Assembly: GCF_030347395.1 (NCBI RefSeq)
Contig: NZ_CP128170.1
Coordinates: 1,984,001 to 2,048,000 of the forward strand
Reading direction: 5' to 3'
DNA: 64,000 bases
DNA from: Microbacterium sp. ET2
GTDB taxonomy: Bacteria; Actinomycetota; Actinomycetes; Actinomycetales; Microbacteriaceae
Within the stretch, counting starts at the first letter, position 1. Every line of letters starts with the position of its first letter. Positions 1 to 8,715 of the stretch are shown piece after piece. The notes beneath the pieces are model-generated. The model saw only the letters and a program-made list of their open reading frames with translations, was not told the DNA's origin and did no database searches. The translations under genes were made by a program, and so were the position numbers.

Positions 1-663
1 GCTGCCCCAGTGGTCACGGAAGGCGTCGTTGCGCGCCATGCGCGCATCGTCCTCCCGGTCGCTGGAGTACGCGACGACCTCGACGCCGTCGGGCTTCGTG
101 ATGTCGGGCACGGCCGACCGCTGGCGCACCATGGTGGCGAACCATCGTTCCGGAGCGAAGCCGAACGCGGAGGCGAGGGCCTGATGACCGACGTTGACCG
201 CCTCTGCGTACGTCTTCAGCTCAGAGGGCAGCTCCGCACTCGCCACCGCAGCGGCCTCGGCGACCTGCTGCTCCGCGCGCGCGTTCTGCCAGGCGAACAG
301 CTCACGGCCGATGCCGCGCCGGCGCCACGCGGGATGCACCGAGCCCGCGAGGTGGACGCTGAGCTTCTCATCCCGCGAGGGGTGGAGGAACGAACTCCCG
401 GCGGCGATCGCCGTGCCGTCCTCGGCGAATCCGACGAGGGTGTCACGGGCGTGATCGATGTGCGGCAGGTCGAACGTGTCGGCCACCTCCTCGCGGGGGG
501 TGATCCACGACGGGTGATCGACGGCGTCCGCCGCCGCGAACACCCCGTGGATGGCATCGATGTCCTCGCGGGTGGCGGTCCGCCAGAGCGCCACATCCGG
601 ATGCTGCGGCCGCGCCGGCTCGCCATCGCCAGACGGGGTTCCGGCTGTGCTGTCCTCGCTCAC
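1..663 (-). CDS. GNAT family N-acetyltransferase, 3' part outside the window
   Basis: This frame stays open for 221 codons from a GTG at 663 to the left edge, so the C-terminus is missing. The GNAT acetyl-CoA pyrophosphate-loop signature HPAWRRRGIG lies near residue 110, followed by a helix rich in Ala and Gln. The protein begins with a short hydrophilic tail before the fold. Family knowledge suggests acetyl transfer from acetyl-CoA to an amine, with the substrate unknown. The visible part continues well past one GNAT domain, so it may be a two-domain protein like the gene at 1178-2020. The start is chosen because it opens the frame; no strong ribosome binding site is visible. Confidence 0.8.
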   Translation of the reverse strand, partial: MSEDSTAGTPSGDGEPARPQHPDVALWRTATREDIDAIHGVFAAADAVDHPSWITPREEVADTFDLPHIDHARDTLVGFAEDGTAIAAGSSFLHPSRDEKLSVHLAGSVHPAWRRRGIGRELFAWQNARAEQQVAEAAAVASAELPSELKTYAEAVNVGHQALASAFGFAPERWFATMVRQRSAVPDITKPDGVEVVAYSSDREDDARMARNDAFRDHWGS

Positions 664-813
664 GGGCCCACCCTACCGACGACGGCGGGAGCGGAACCGC
701 CCGCGGCGCGAGGACGATCGGACGAGGCGCGTACTATCCGAGCCGACCCATACTCTGCTCGACCGATCATCCTCGTCTCGGCCGCGGCGCCGCGCCGCGC
801 GCGACAGAAACGT

Positions 814-1068
814 CTAGCGGTGCCCGCCCTCATCGACGTCGGTGTACTCGCCCGGGGCCTCTTCGGGGTGCCGCGTGTGCGAGCCGCCGCGACCCTCGGC
901 GTCCTCGTACTCGCCGGGGTCTTCACCGCGGTCCGAGGTGCGCGTGCCATCGGCTCGCTCGGCGTCTTCGTACTGCCCCGGCACTTCGCCGTCCTGGTGG
1001 GTGAAACGGCCGCTGCGCGTCTCTTCGTCGGTGTACTCGCCCTCGTCGGGGGTGGACCTGTCACTCAC
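814..1068 (-). CDS. Small acidic protein with four Gly-Glu-Tyr-Asp repeats
   Basis: The 84-residue product has no recognised domain. It starts with GTG at 1068 behind a good ribosome binding site (GAAGGAG). It is hydrophilic and almost entirely made of four imperfect repeats spaced about 20 residues apart: EGEYTDEE, PGQYEDAE, PGEYEDAE and PGEYTDVD, separated by His/Arg/Thr-rich linkers. It has no signal peptide, membrane segment or cysteines. Such composition suggests an intrinsically disordered cytoplasmic protein, perhaps stress-related or ion-binding, but that is inference only. It stands alone between two acetyltransferase genes on the same strand. Overlapping open frames on the other strand lack a comparable start site. 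Confidence 0.7.
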   Translation of the reverse strand: MSDRSTPDEGEYTDEETRSGRFTHQDGEVPGQYEDAERADGTRTSDRGEDPGEYEDAEGRGGSHTRHPEEAPGEYTDVDEGGHR

Positions 1069-1177
1069 GATCGTCTCCTTCGTCGTCGTATCCCACACGC
1101 TACGCCCGGCGGCCGCCCCGCGGCATCCCGGTTGACAGCGCATCCGGTCGTCAGGGACATCCGGTCGACAAGGGCTC

Positions 1178-2020
1178 TCACCCCAGCTCGAGGCTGGTGA
1201 TCCCGAAGAGGCCGTCCGTGTCGATGCGCGGGGGCTCTCCCGTGTACATGCGGGCCGTCTCGAACGACGGCGTCCACTGCTGCGCGCGTGCCCACGACAC
1301 GGCGCGAGGGTTGACGCCGGGCACGTCGACGGCGACCGAGGTCGCGCCGCGGTCCTCCGCGAGCGCGCTGACGAGGGCGGAGGCGATCGCTGCACCGTCG
1401 GCAAAGACGGGCCCGAGCCGGGAAGCGGCCCGGGCGTCGCGTAGCACCGCGAACCCGACGATCTCGTCGCCGCGCAGGGCGACCCGGGCGCTGCGGGCCG
1501 GCAGGCTCACCCACGCTGCGAGGAAGGCGTCCCGGGGCGCTCCGAAGAAGCGCCGGTCGTAGGCGGCGAGGCGGTCGAACGGGATGTCGCGCGCATCGAC
1601 GAGGCTCACACCCGTGGGCGGCGGCGCCGCGGCAGGCGCACCCTCGTACCGGATGTTCGTCCATGCCGGGACGAATCCCGACCGACGGTAGTTGTCCTGC
1701 TGCGCGACGACGCCGTCCAGCGCGACGACGCGTCCCGCCATCCGCTTCATCCCGGCCTGCCAGGTCAGGAAACCGAGTCCCTGCCCCCGGATCTCGGGGC
1801 GGGCGATGTACATGCCGAGGAACCCGAACGCGTCGCCGTAGCCGATGACCGAGATGGATGTCACGGGCTCGCCGTCGAGGCGGCCGATCAGGAACCCGCG
1901 GGGGTCGGCGACGGCGAACGCCTGCGCGTCGGTGACGCCCGGGTTCCACCCTTCGGCCTCGGCCCATTCGGCCATCAACGCGACCTCGGCGGCGGTCGCC
2001 GTGCCGATCTCGAATCCCAT
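1178..2020 (-). CDS. GNAT family N-acetyltransferase, probable two-domain type
   Basis: The 280-residue protein starts with ATG. The first half (about residues 1-130) is a typical GNAT fold with the acetyl-CoA-binding stretch ARPEIRGQGLGFLTWQ near residue 75, where the R-G-Q-G-L-G core is intact. The second half resembles a degenerate GNAT domain (PARSARVALRGDEIVGFAVLRD, split over strands). This matches the common actinobacterial GNAT proteins with an added C-terminal GNAT-like domain (DUF4081/SCP-like type). The acetyl acceptor cannot be predicted. The gene is divergent from the MFS gene at 2141 and monocistronic in appearance. Confidence 0.85.
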   Translation of the reverse strand: MGFEIGTATAAEVALMAEWAEAEGWNPGVTDAQAFAVADPRGFLIGRLDGEPVTSISVIGYGDAFGFLGMYIARPEIRGQGLGFLTWQAGMKRMAGRVVALDGVVAQQDNYRRSGFVPAWTNIRYEGAPAAAPPPTGVSLVDARDIPFDRLAAYDRRFFGAPRDAFLAAWVSLPARSARVALRGDEIVGFAVLRDARAASRLGPVFADGAAIASALVSALAEDRGATSVAVDVPGVNPRAVSWARAQQWTPSFETARMYTGEPPRIDTDGLFGITSLELG

Positions 2021-2103
2021 GGTCAGACGCTAGCGCTCAGCGCCCGGGCGGTCAGCCCGGGGCAGTCCGGTTCGTGCCGGGTGGCCCGCTGATCGCGCAC
2101 GAC

Positions 2104-2127
2104 TTGACTCCGCCGTTGCGTCATAGT
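2104..2127 (+). promoter_or_regulatory. Candidate promoter of the MFS-merR operon
   Basis: A TTGACT hexamer at 2104-2109 is followed 12 bases later by CATAGT at 2122-2127. The ATG at 2141 has no visible ribosome binding site, so the message may have a very short leader. The downstream operon encodes a MerR-family regulator, and such regulators often act on promoters with unusual spacing. This is a weak prediction from sequence only. Confidence 0.25.
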
Positions 2128-2140
2128 TCTGACTGGATGC

Positions 2141-3394
2141 ATGAACGTCATCCCCGTCGCGTACCTCGCGTCTTACATGCTGTCGCTCCTGGGCAACTCG
2201 ATCGCCGGCGTCGCCCTCCCGCTGATCGTCCTCCAGGTGACGGGGAGCGCTCTCGGAGCAGGCGCGGTGGCGGCAGCGACGGCGATCCCTGCCGTCCTTG
2301 CCGGCCTCGTCATGGGAGTGGTGATCGACAGGATCAACCGGCGAACCTCCTCGGTGATCACCGATCTCGTGTCGGCCGCTTCCATCGCCGCGCTCCCGCT
2401 GATCGATCTGATCTCCGGGTTGAGCCTCGGATGGTTCATCCTGTTCGGCATCATCGGCTCGCTCGGCGATGTACCGGGCATGACCGCCCGCGACGCTCTG
2501 CTGCCGGCCATCGTGCGTCACGGCGGGATCGGAGCCGAGCGGCTCATGGGCATCCGCGAGACGCTCGGCGCCGCCGCACTGCTGCTCGGGCCGGCCGCGG
2601 CAGGAACGCTCATGGTGCTGTTCGACGGTTCGACCGTTCTCTGGATCACGGCGGCGACGTCGCTGGCGGCGGCACTGCTCACCCTGGTGATTCCTCACCG
2701 TGTCGGCGTGGTGCTCATCCCGGCCCGCGCCGGCGGCGCGCGCACCAGCGGCTGGACTCAGCTCCGTGACGGGTGGCGCGTGCTCTTCCGCACCCCGTTC
2801 CTCGTGGTCACGACCATGCTCAGCCTCATCTCGGTGATCGTGCTGTCGTCGATGCAGGGGCTGATCCTCCCGGTGCACTTCTCGCTCATCGATCAGCCCG
2901 GAATGCTCGGCTTCGTCCTCACAGCGCTCGCAGGCGGGATGCTGCTGGGCGGCACGATCTACGCCATCGCCGGGGCGCGGGGTCGGCGGCGGACGTGGTT
3001 CCTCGTCGGGCTGTTCGGCAGCGCAGCGGGCTTCGGCGTCATCGCCGCACTCCCGGGCATCTGGATCGTGTTCGCGGGCGCCTTCCTCGTCGGACTGTCC
3101 AGCGGCCTGTTCGGCAGTCTCATCGGTGTGCTGATGATCGAACGGATTCCGGAGCAGATGCGGGGCCGGGTGATGGGTACGCAGAACGCGATCATGACCG
3201 CTGCGCCCGCGGTGGGCATCGTCGCCGCAGCGGTGATCACGGAGTACGCGGGCGTGAACGTGGCCGCGATCGCTCTCGCCGGTGTCTGGATCATCGCGCT
3301 CGGACTCGGAGTGTTCGCCCGCTCGCTGCGTAGTCTGGAGCGTGGAAGCGCGGGGCCGGGCGAAGCCGAGACGGTGGTGAACGAGCGTGCGTAG
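2141..3394 (+). CDS. MFS transporter
   Basis: The 417-residue integral membrane protein has about 12 hydrophobic segments and the loop motif MGVVIDRINRR after the second segment, as in motif A of the major facilitator superfamily. It resembles the DHA/enterobactin-exporter (MFS_3) type, which exports drugs or siderophores using proton motive force. The stop overlaps the start of the MerR-type regulator by 8 bp, so the two are one transcription unit and the regulator probably responds to a compound the transporter exports. The substrate cannot be told from sequence. The ATG at 2141 is kept as the start because the first membrane segment follows directly. Confidence 0.85.
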   Translation: MNVIPVAYLASYMLSLLGNSIAGVALPLIVLQVTGSALGAGAVAAATAIPAVLAGLVMGVVIDRINRRTSSVITDLVSAASIAALPLIDLISGLSLGWFILFGIIGSLGDVPGMTARDALLPAIVRHGGIGAERLMGIRETLGAAALLLGPAAAGTLMVLFDGSTVLWITAATSLAAALLTLVIPHRVGVVLIPARAGGARTSGWTQLRDGWRVLFRTPFLVVTTMLSLISVIVLSSMQGLILPVHFSLIDQPGMLGFVLTALAGGMLLGGTIYAIAGARGRRRTWFLVGLFGSAAGFGVIAALPGIWIVFAGAFLVGLSSGLFGSLIGVLMIERIPEQMRGRVMGTQNAIMTAAPAVGIVAAAVITEYAGVNVAAIALAGVWIIALGLGVFARSLRSLERGSAGPGEAETVVNERA

Positions 3395-4139
3395 TGCAGA
3401 GCTGGCGCGACTGGCCGGGGTCACCGTACGCGCACTGCGCCACTACCACCAGGTCGGCGTGCTGGCCGAACCTCCGCGCGGATCCAACGGATACCGCGAC
3501 TACGACGTGCACGACCTGGTTCGGCTGCTGCGGATCCGGCGGCTGGCGTCGCTCGGCGTTCCCCTGGAGCGCATGCCCGACCTCCTCGATGCCCCATCCG
3601 ACGGCGCCGCACTCCTCGACGAGCTCGACACCGGGCTCGCGGAGCAGATCGCGCGTCTCACCGAGCAGCGCGCCCTCATCGCACGGGTCCGCGCGCTGGG
3701 TGCCCCGCCCGACATCCCCGCCGATCTGGCGCCCTTCCTCGCGTTCTTCGCGGCGGCGGGTGCCCCGTCGGAGCTGACCCGGATCGATCGCGACCAGTCC
3801 ATTCTGCTCGCGCATCTCATCGGCGAGGAGCGGATGCCTCAGCTGGTGCGCTTCTACGAGAGGGTGAGCGACCCTGCCATCGCTCCCGCGGTCGTCTCCT
3901 TCTCGGAGCGGTTCGCTCTCGTGGGTCCCCACACCGCGGAGCAGGAGGCCAGGGCGCTGGTGTCGGACTTCCTGCACGCCTTCGGCCCCCTCCTCACCGA
4001 GTCATCCGCCGACGCGATGCCGACGATGAGCCGGGCGGCCGAGCAGCTGATCGCCGAATACACCGGCGACGTGCTGAACCCCATGCAGCGGCGGGTTCTC
4101 GCCGATCTCGTCGCGGCGGTCGACGACCAGCTCGCGTGA
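3387..4139 (+). CDS. MerR family transcriptional regulator
   Basis: The 250-residue protein starts with GTG inside the end of the MFS gene. Residues 1-70 form the MerR winged helix-turn-helix (MRSAELARLAGVTVRALRHY then GYRDYDVHDLVRLLRIRRL), with the typical dimerisation helix after it. The C-terminal 150 residues are helical and lack cysteine clusters for metal sensing, so a small organic effector is more likely. Coupling to the exporter suggests an autoregulated efflux operon. It is convergent with the dha operon and leaves only 16 bp between stops. Confidence 0.88.
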   Translation: MRSAELARLAGVTVRALRHYHQVGVLAEPPRGSNGYRDYDVHDLVRLLRIRRLASLGVPLERMPDLLDAPSDGAALLDELDTGLAEQIARLTEQRALIARVRALGAPPDIPADLAPFLAFFAAAGAPSELTRIDRDQSILLAHLIGEERMPQLVRFYERVSDPAIAPAVVSFSERFALVGPHTAEQEARALVSDFLHAFGPLLTESSADAMPTMSRAAEQLIAEYTGDVLNPMQRRVLADLVAAVDDQLA

Positions 4140-4155
4140 CCCATCGAGGCGGCAT

Positions 4156-4872
4156 TCAGTCCTTCTCGCCGAAGCCGTCCCTCACGAGGTCCCGCAGGGC
4201 GGCGACGGCCTCTTCGGCGTCGGACCCGTCGGCCTCGATCCGCAGGACATCGCCCTTCGACGCTCCCAGGGAGAGGAGGCCGACCATGCTGTTCGCCTTC
4301 ACCGGTCCCGCCCCCGAGGTGGCGTTGGAGATCCGGATGTCGGAGGTGAACGTCCGCACGGTGCGCACGAGCGTCGCCGCGGGGCGCGAGTGCAGGCCGA
4401 CCTTGTTGACGAGAGGTTCTTCGGCGGTGATCCCGTCGCCCGTCGCCGGCGCAGAGGCTGCGGGTTCCGCCGCTTCGTCCGGTTCGTCCCGCCGCTTCGC
4501 CGCCAGGGTGCCCCGGGCTTCGGCTGCGACCTCGTCGAGCGTGCCGCCCGAGAGGGCACGCACGATGCCCGCGGTCATCCCTTCGACGAACGGCCCGTCG
4601 CTGATGCGCACCGGATGGGTCGACTCCCGAAGGTCGAGGGCGAGCTCGGCGCTCAGCACCGCCGAGCCGAGGTCGGTCATGATGAGCACCCCGTCGGCGT
4701 CGGCGAGCTCGTCGATCGCCTCCGCGATGGCTGCCGCGTCGGTGCCGAACCCGCCCTGGGCGCCCGAAGCGATCCGCACCGGCGGGGGCTCGTCGTGCAC
4801 CATCTGCATCGCGAGGTCGAGCGCCGCCTCGGCGAGGGGACGACTGTGAGAGACGACGACGAAGCCGATCAC
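4156..4872 (-). CDS. dhaM: Dihydroxyacetone kinase phosphotransfer subunit DhaM, EIIA-HPr fusion
   Basis: The 238-residue protein feeds phosphate from the PTS (phosphoenolpyruvate via enzyme I) to ADP bound on DhaL. Residues 1-125 are a mannose-type EIIA domain with the phospho-accepting His9 in VVVSHSRPLAE. An Ala/Glu-rich linker (about 125-150) leads to an HPr domain with the active-site motif GLHSRPAAT (His161). No enzyme I-like domain is attached, unlike the long E. coli DhaM, so a separate enzyme I is needed. ATG overlaps the dhaL stop in ATGA, making it the last gene of dhaK-dhaL-dhaM. Confidence 0.95.
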   Translation of the reverse strand: MIGFVVVSHSRPLAEAALDLAMQMVHDEPPPVRIASGAQGGFGTDAAAIAEAIDELADADGVLIMTDLGSAVLSAELALDLRESTHPVRISDGPFVEGMTAGIVRALSGGTLDEVAAEARGTLAAKRRDEPDEAAEPAASAPATGDGITAEEPLVNKVGLHSRPAATLVRTVRTFTSDIRISNATSGAGPVKANSMVGLLSLGASKGDVLRIEADGSDAEEAVAALRDLVRDGFGEKD

Positions 4873-5516
4873 CCCGCTGACTCCGTCAGCGCCTCGCTCA
4901 TCGCCCGCAGCAGGATCGTCGCCGATACCGAGCCGGGGTCGATGTGTCCTGCGCTGCGCTCGCCGAGGTACGAGGCGCGGCCCTTGCGAGCGACGAGCGG
5001 CTCGGTGGCATCCGATCCCTTCTTCGCTGCCTCCGCGGCGGCCGTCACCGCCTCGGCCGCCGACGCGCCCGAGGCCACCGACGCCGACAATGCCTCGATC
5101 GCGGGGTCGAGCGCGTCGACCATCGTCTTGTCACCCACCTCGGCGTGACCCCGCGCGACGATGCCCGCCACCCCGGCGCGCAGCGCCTTCTCGAGGTCGG
5201 CCGCGCTCATCTCCCCGTCCGCGGGGGAGTTCTTGCCCATTTCGAGGAACAGGGTGCCGTACAGGGGCCCGCTCGCGCCGCCGACCGACGAGATCAGCGT
5301 CATCCCGACGGTCTTGAACAGGGCGGGGATGTCGGCGGGCGAGCCGGCATCGAGCTTGGCCGTGATCGCCGTGAACCCACGGTTCATGTTGGTGCCGTGG
5401 TCGGCATCGCCGATCGCCGAGTCGAGCTGAGTGAGGTATTCGGCGTTCTCGCTCAGCGCCACGGCGGCGCGACGGAGCCAGTCCTGCAGTGCGGCGGTGG
5501 TGACGGCATCCGTCAT
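4869..5516 (-). CDS. dhaL: Dihydroxyacetone kinase ADP-binding subunit DhaL
   Basis: The 215-residue all-helical subunit holds ADP/ATP and Mg2+ and passes the phosphoryl group to dihydroxyacetone bound on DhaK. The acidic metal-binding motif AIGDADHGTNMNRGF lies near residues 32-46, and SVGGASGPLYG supplies the nucleotide loop. The start is taken as ATG at 5516, one base after the dhaK stop; an upstream in-frame extension would run into dhaK and is unlikely. Length fits the family (about 210 residues). Confidence 0.95.
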   Translation of the reverse strand: MTDAVTTAALQDWLRRAAVALSENAEYLTQLDSAIGDADHGTNMNRGFTAITAKLDAGSPADIPALFKTVGMTLISSVGGASGPLYGTLFLEMGKNSPADGEMSAADLEKALRAGVAGIVARGHAEVGDKTMVDALDPAIEALSASVASGASAAEAVTAAAEAAKKGSDATEPLVARKGRASYLGERSAGHIDPGSVSATILLRAMSEALTESAG

Positions 5517-5517
5517 C

Positions 5518-6513
5518 TCACGCACCCCACCGCAGGCCGCTGGTGTTGACCGGGGCATCCCAGAGGCGCAGGGTCTCGTCATCCGCCTGGGTGAGGGTCA
5601 GTGAGCATCCGGCCATGTCGAGGCTCGTGATGTAGTCGCCCACCAGGGAGCGGGCGACCTCGATGCCGCGCTGCTTCAGCGCCGCGGCCACTTCGGCGTA
5701 CACGACGTACAGCTCGATCAGCGGGGTGCCGCCGAGGCCGGTGAGGAGGGCGATCACCGGCCCGCCCGTGAAGTCGAGGTCGGCCGTGATCGAGGAGACG
5801 AGTTCCTCGGCGATGTCGTGCGCACTCGCGAGCGGCTTGCGCGTGCGACCCGGCTCGCCGTGAATGCCCACCCCCATCTCGATCTGGTCCTCGGGGAGTT
5901 CGAAACTGGGCTTCCCGGCTGAGGGGACGGTGCAGCTGGTCAGGGCGACGCCCATCGACCGGCTTCCCTTCGAGACCTTCTCGGCCACGGCCGCCACCTC
6001 GGCGAGCGAGCGGCCCTCGGCGGCGGCGGCCCCGGCGACCTTCTCGACGATCACCGTGCCGCCGATGCCTCGGCGCCCGGCCGTCCAGGTGGAATCCTCC
6101 ACCGCGACGTCGTCGGCCACCAGCACCGACGCGGTCTCGATGCCCTCGTCCTTCGCGAGGTCGGCGGCCATCTCGAAGTTCAGCACGTCGCCGGTGTAGT
6201 TCTTCACGATGAAGAGGACGCCGGCGCCGGTGTTCACCTTGGTCGCAGCGGCGAGCATCTGGTCGGGCGTGGGGGAGGTGAAGATCTCTCCCGCGCAGGC
6301 CGCGGCGAGCATGCCGGGGCCGACGAATCCGCTGTGGAGCGGCTCGTGTCCCGAGCCTCCGCCCGAGACGAGCGCGACCTGGCCTTCCGTCCCGGCTGTC
6401 GGCCGGAGCACCAGACGGTTCTCGTGGTCGACCTCGAGTTCGGGATGGGCGGCCTCCACTCCTCGCAGCGCGTCAGCGAGCACCGCCGCGGGGGCGTTGA
6501 TGAGCTTCTTCAT
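5518..6513 (-). CDS. dhaK: Dihydroxyacetone kinase substrate-binding subunit DhaK
   Basis: The 331-residue protein binds dihydroxyacetone covalently. Both key histidines are present: His56 in GGGSGHEPLHSGF and the hemiaminal-forming His in GVGIHGEPGRTRK near residue 220. The ATG at 6513 follows AGGAGA at good spacing. The frame stays open far upstream, but that part is low-complexity antisense sequence of other genes. It leads the dhaK-dhaL-dhaM operon, so the cell can phosphorylate dihydroxyacetone from glycerol or sugar breakdown. No glycerol facilitator or dehydrogenase lies nearby. Confidence 0.95.
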   Translation of the reverse strand: MKKLINAPAAVLADALRGVEAAHPELEVDHENRLVLRPTAGTEGQVALVSGGGSGHEPLHSGFVGPGMLAAACAGEIFTSPTPDQMLAAATKVNTGAGVLFIVKNYTGDVLNFEMAADLAKDEGIETASVLVADDVAVEDSTWTAGRRGIGGTVIVEKVAGAAAAEGRSLAEVAAVAEKVSKGSRSMGVALTSCTVPSAGKPSFELPEDQIEMGVGIHGEPGRTRKPLASAHDIAEELVSSITADLDFTGGPVIALLTGLGGTPLIELYVVYAEVAAALKQRGIEVARSLVGDYITSLDMAGCSLTLTQADDETLRLWDAPVNTSGLRWGA

Positions 6514-6690
6514 GCGGGTCTCCTCTTCATCGAGCACCTCGGTGGGCGGCGCGCGACCGGGATCTGCGCACCTGAGACGACAGTAGACACATCGGGTGGG
6601 GTTTCGGTATGGGTTCTTGGCGAGTTCGAAGCGGCGGGAGGCTCCCAGGCACGGCGGAATGCCGGCCCCGCCGCGGCGGTTGAAGGGGGC

Positions 6691-7569
6691 ATGGATGACA
6701 CCGGCCCGACCTCCTCCCACCTCGCCGATGACACGGCGATGGGGCCGGTGACGCTCCTCGTCGCCGACCTCGACGGGATGACGCGGTTCTACCGCGACGT
6801 CGTGACCCTCCAGGTCCTGGGCGCCGAGGGCGACATCGTCACCCTCGGGCGGGCAGGGCGACCCATCGTCATCCTCATCCACTCTCCCGAGCTCCGGCAT
6901 GCGCCGCAGGGGTCGGCCGGGCTCTACCACACGGCCATCCTCTTCGAGTCGCAGGCGGCGCTCGCCGCCGCGGTGTACTCGGTCGCACGGCACGCGCCGC
7001 AGACCTTCACCGGCAGCGCCGATCACCTCGTCAGCCGGGCGTTCTATTTCACCGACCCGGAGGGCAACGGCATCGAGCTGTACTGGGACAGGGAGCGCAC
7101 GGCGTGGTCGTGGACGCACGGCCGGGTGGAGATGGGCACGCTGTTCCTCGACCCGAACGCGTTCCTTCGCGAACACCTGACCGAGGATGCCGCGGCGGGC
7201 GCGACCGCCGGCGACGCGGCCGGCGTGGGTCACGTGCACCTGTCGGTGGGCGACATCGCCACCGCGCGGGCGTTCTACGTCGACGGGCTCGGCTTCGACG
7301 AGACCGCCGACTACCGGGGGTCTGCCCTCTTCGTCAGCGCGGGCGGCTACCACCACCACATGGCCATGAACATCTGGAACTCGAGGGGCGCGGGTCCGCG
7401 CATGCCGGCGCTGGGGCTCGGCCGCGTCGACCTCGTGCTCCCCGGCGCCGACGATCTCGGCGAACTCGGCGAGCGACTGCGCCACCGCGGGGCCGCGGTA
7501 CGCGACGACGGCCGGAGCCTCTCCTTCGACGACCCGTGGAGGAATGCGGTCTTCGCTACTGTCGCCTGA
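6691..7569 (+). CDS. VOC family protein, CatE-like ring-cleavage dioxygenase type
   Basis: The 292-residue product has two vicinal-oxygen-chelate modules in tandem. The first (about residues 12-130) includes GLYHTAILF and TDPEGNGIELYWDRE, and the second (about 175-290) includes VGHVHLSVGD and GGYHHHMAMN. These positions supply the His and Glu metal ligands of glyoxalase/extradiol-dioxygenase enzymes. The layout matches catechol-2,3-dioxygenase-like CatE of Bacillus; the true substrate here is unproven. The start ATG has GAAGGGGG just upstream. The next gene begins in a TGATG overlap. Confidence 0.85.
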   Translation: MDDTGPTSSHLADDTAMGPVTLLVADLDGMTRFYRDVVTLQVLGAEGDIVTLGRAGRPIVILIHSPELRHAPQGSAGLYHTAILFESQAALAAAVYSVARHAPQTFTGSADHLVSRAFYFTDPEGNGIELYWDRERTAWSWTHGRVEMGTLFLDPNAFLREHLTEDAAAGATAGDAAGVGHVHLSVGDIATARAFYVDGLGFDETADYRGSALFVSAGGYHHHMAMNIWNSRGAGPRMPALGLGRVDLVLPGADDLGELGERLRHRGAAVRDDGRSLSFDDPWRNAVFATVA

Positions 7570-7983
7570 TGGGCGACGTCGTCGAGCCTCTCGCCGATCG
7601 CCGGAACCGTCGTCGGGGTGCACGACGGAGAGCCCGATCATCGCGCCTACCGCGGAGTCTCCTCGGTCGGGTACGCACTGACGCAGGGTCGCCGCGCGGC
7701 GGCAGGATGGCGCGCCCTCGCCGGCAATCACGTGCTGATCCAGGCCCACGACGCGGTGGTGGCCCTCTGTCACCTGCGACGGCGGAGCATCGTGGTCGAT
7801 GTCGGTCGGACCGTCCGGGTCGGCGAGACCGTCGCGGGCTGCGGCAACTCGGGCAACAGCACCGAACCGCATCTGCACCTGCAGGCCATGGACGACCCCG
7901 ATCCCGCGCGTGCCCGCGCGCAGGAGATCCTGTTCGCGGGGCGGATGCCGCGAAACGGTGAGGTTGTCCGCATCGGCGAGTAG
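7569..7983 (+). pseudogene. Short M23-type peptidase domain protein, broken by a +1 frameshift
   Basis: An ATG at 7569 overlaps the VOC stop (TGATG). Translation starts MGDVVE and then leaves frame; removing one C in GAGCCTC (7584-7590) restores MGDVVELSPIAGTVVGVHDG and about 137 residues. The restored frame holds GNHVLIQ, a CHLRR segment and CGNSGNSTEPHLHLQ, typical of LytM/M23 domains with the HxH zinc pair. The first zinc-ligand motif of full-length M23 peptidases is absent, so it may not be catalytic. Without the correction, a GTG at 7618 gives a 121-residue version. The break may be a sequencing error. Confidence 0.65.
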
Positions 7984-8043
7984 GGTGAGCCCCGTTCTCG
8001 GTGGAGCCGTGAGGCGGGCGCGCAGCCTGCGTAGGGAGATCCC

Positions 8044-8715
8044 ATGAGCGACGGCGATGGTCAGGTCGGCACGATCACCCCTGCGGCGTTCCACGCGGCG
8101 CCAGGAGTCGCAGACTGGCGCGTGACCAGTACCGGCCCGCAGGCGGTCTGGCGCTCGTCATCACTGCGCGATGCGGCGGCGCTCGTCGACGACATCCTCG
8201 CCGCCGCCGCGCAGCACGGCATCCGTCCCGACATCGATCTCCGCGAGGAAGCGGTCGTGGTCCGGGTGCCCTCCCGGGACGGCACCGGCATCCCTGCGAA
8301 GACTCCGCAGTTCGCCGGTGCCGTCTCGGTTGCGGCGGCCCGGCGGGGGCTCATCGCCGACCCGTCGCTCGTGCAGACCGTCGGGGTGTACGTCGCCCAG
8401 CATTCCGGGGCGGACTCGCGCCCGTTCTTTCTGGCGGCGCTCGGGTACGACCCGCTCGGTGAGACCGACGCGGTCGACCCGTTACGCGCCGGACCGCCGC
8501 TGGCGTTCAATCCGATCACCGGCGATGCGCCGGGCCGCGGGCGCACACATTTCGACGTGTTTCTTCCGGCCGATCGCGCGCAGGCGCGGGTGGACGCAGC
8601 ACTCGCCGCCGGTGGAAGACTGGCCGACGACACGTACGCCCCGCAATGGTGGTCGCTGGCGTCGCCGGATAATCACGGCGTCGACATCGCGTCCTGGACA
8701 GACACGTTCGACTGA
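8044..8715 (+). CDS. Pterin-4a-carbinolamine dehydratase-like/VOC fusion protein
   Basis: The 223-residue protein has a GGGAG ribosome binding site. Residues 1-105 resemble the 4a-hydroxytetrahydrobiopterin dehydratase fold (alpha-beta with ALVDDILAAAAQHGIRPDID). Residues 115-220 look like a glyoxalase-type VOC domain ending GVDIASWTDTF. This pairing is a known annotation in actinobacteria, but its reaction is not established and no pterin-dependent hydroxylase lies nearby. The 3' end overlaps the convergent VanZ-family gene by 43 bp. Confidence 0.75.
   Translation: MSDGDGQVGTITPAAFHAAPGVADWRVTSTGPQAVWRSSSLRDAAALVDDILAAAAQHGIRPDIDLREEAVVVRVPSRDGTGIPAKTPQFAGAVSVAAARRGLIADPSLVQTVGVYVAQHSGADSRPFFLAALGYDPLGETDAVDPLRAGPPLAFNPITGDAPGRGRTHFDVFLPADRAQARVDAALAAGGRLADDTYAPQWWSLASPDNHGVDIASWTDTFD

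Noticed and set aside
2030..3424. Minus-strand 464-residue open frame opposite the MFS gene
   Set aside because: Composition (His/Asp/Arg/Glu-rich, no hydrophobic core) is typical of the antisense shadow of a membrane protein in high-GC DNA.
6514..8094. A very long minus-strand open frame extending dhaK by more than 500 residues
   Set aside because: The extension is Arg/His/Asp-rich antisense of the VOC, M23 and VOC-fusion genes; dhaK has a clear ATG and ribosome binding site at 6513.
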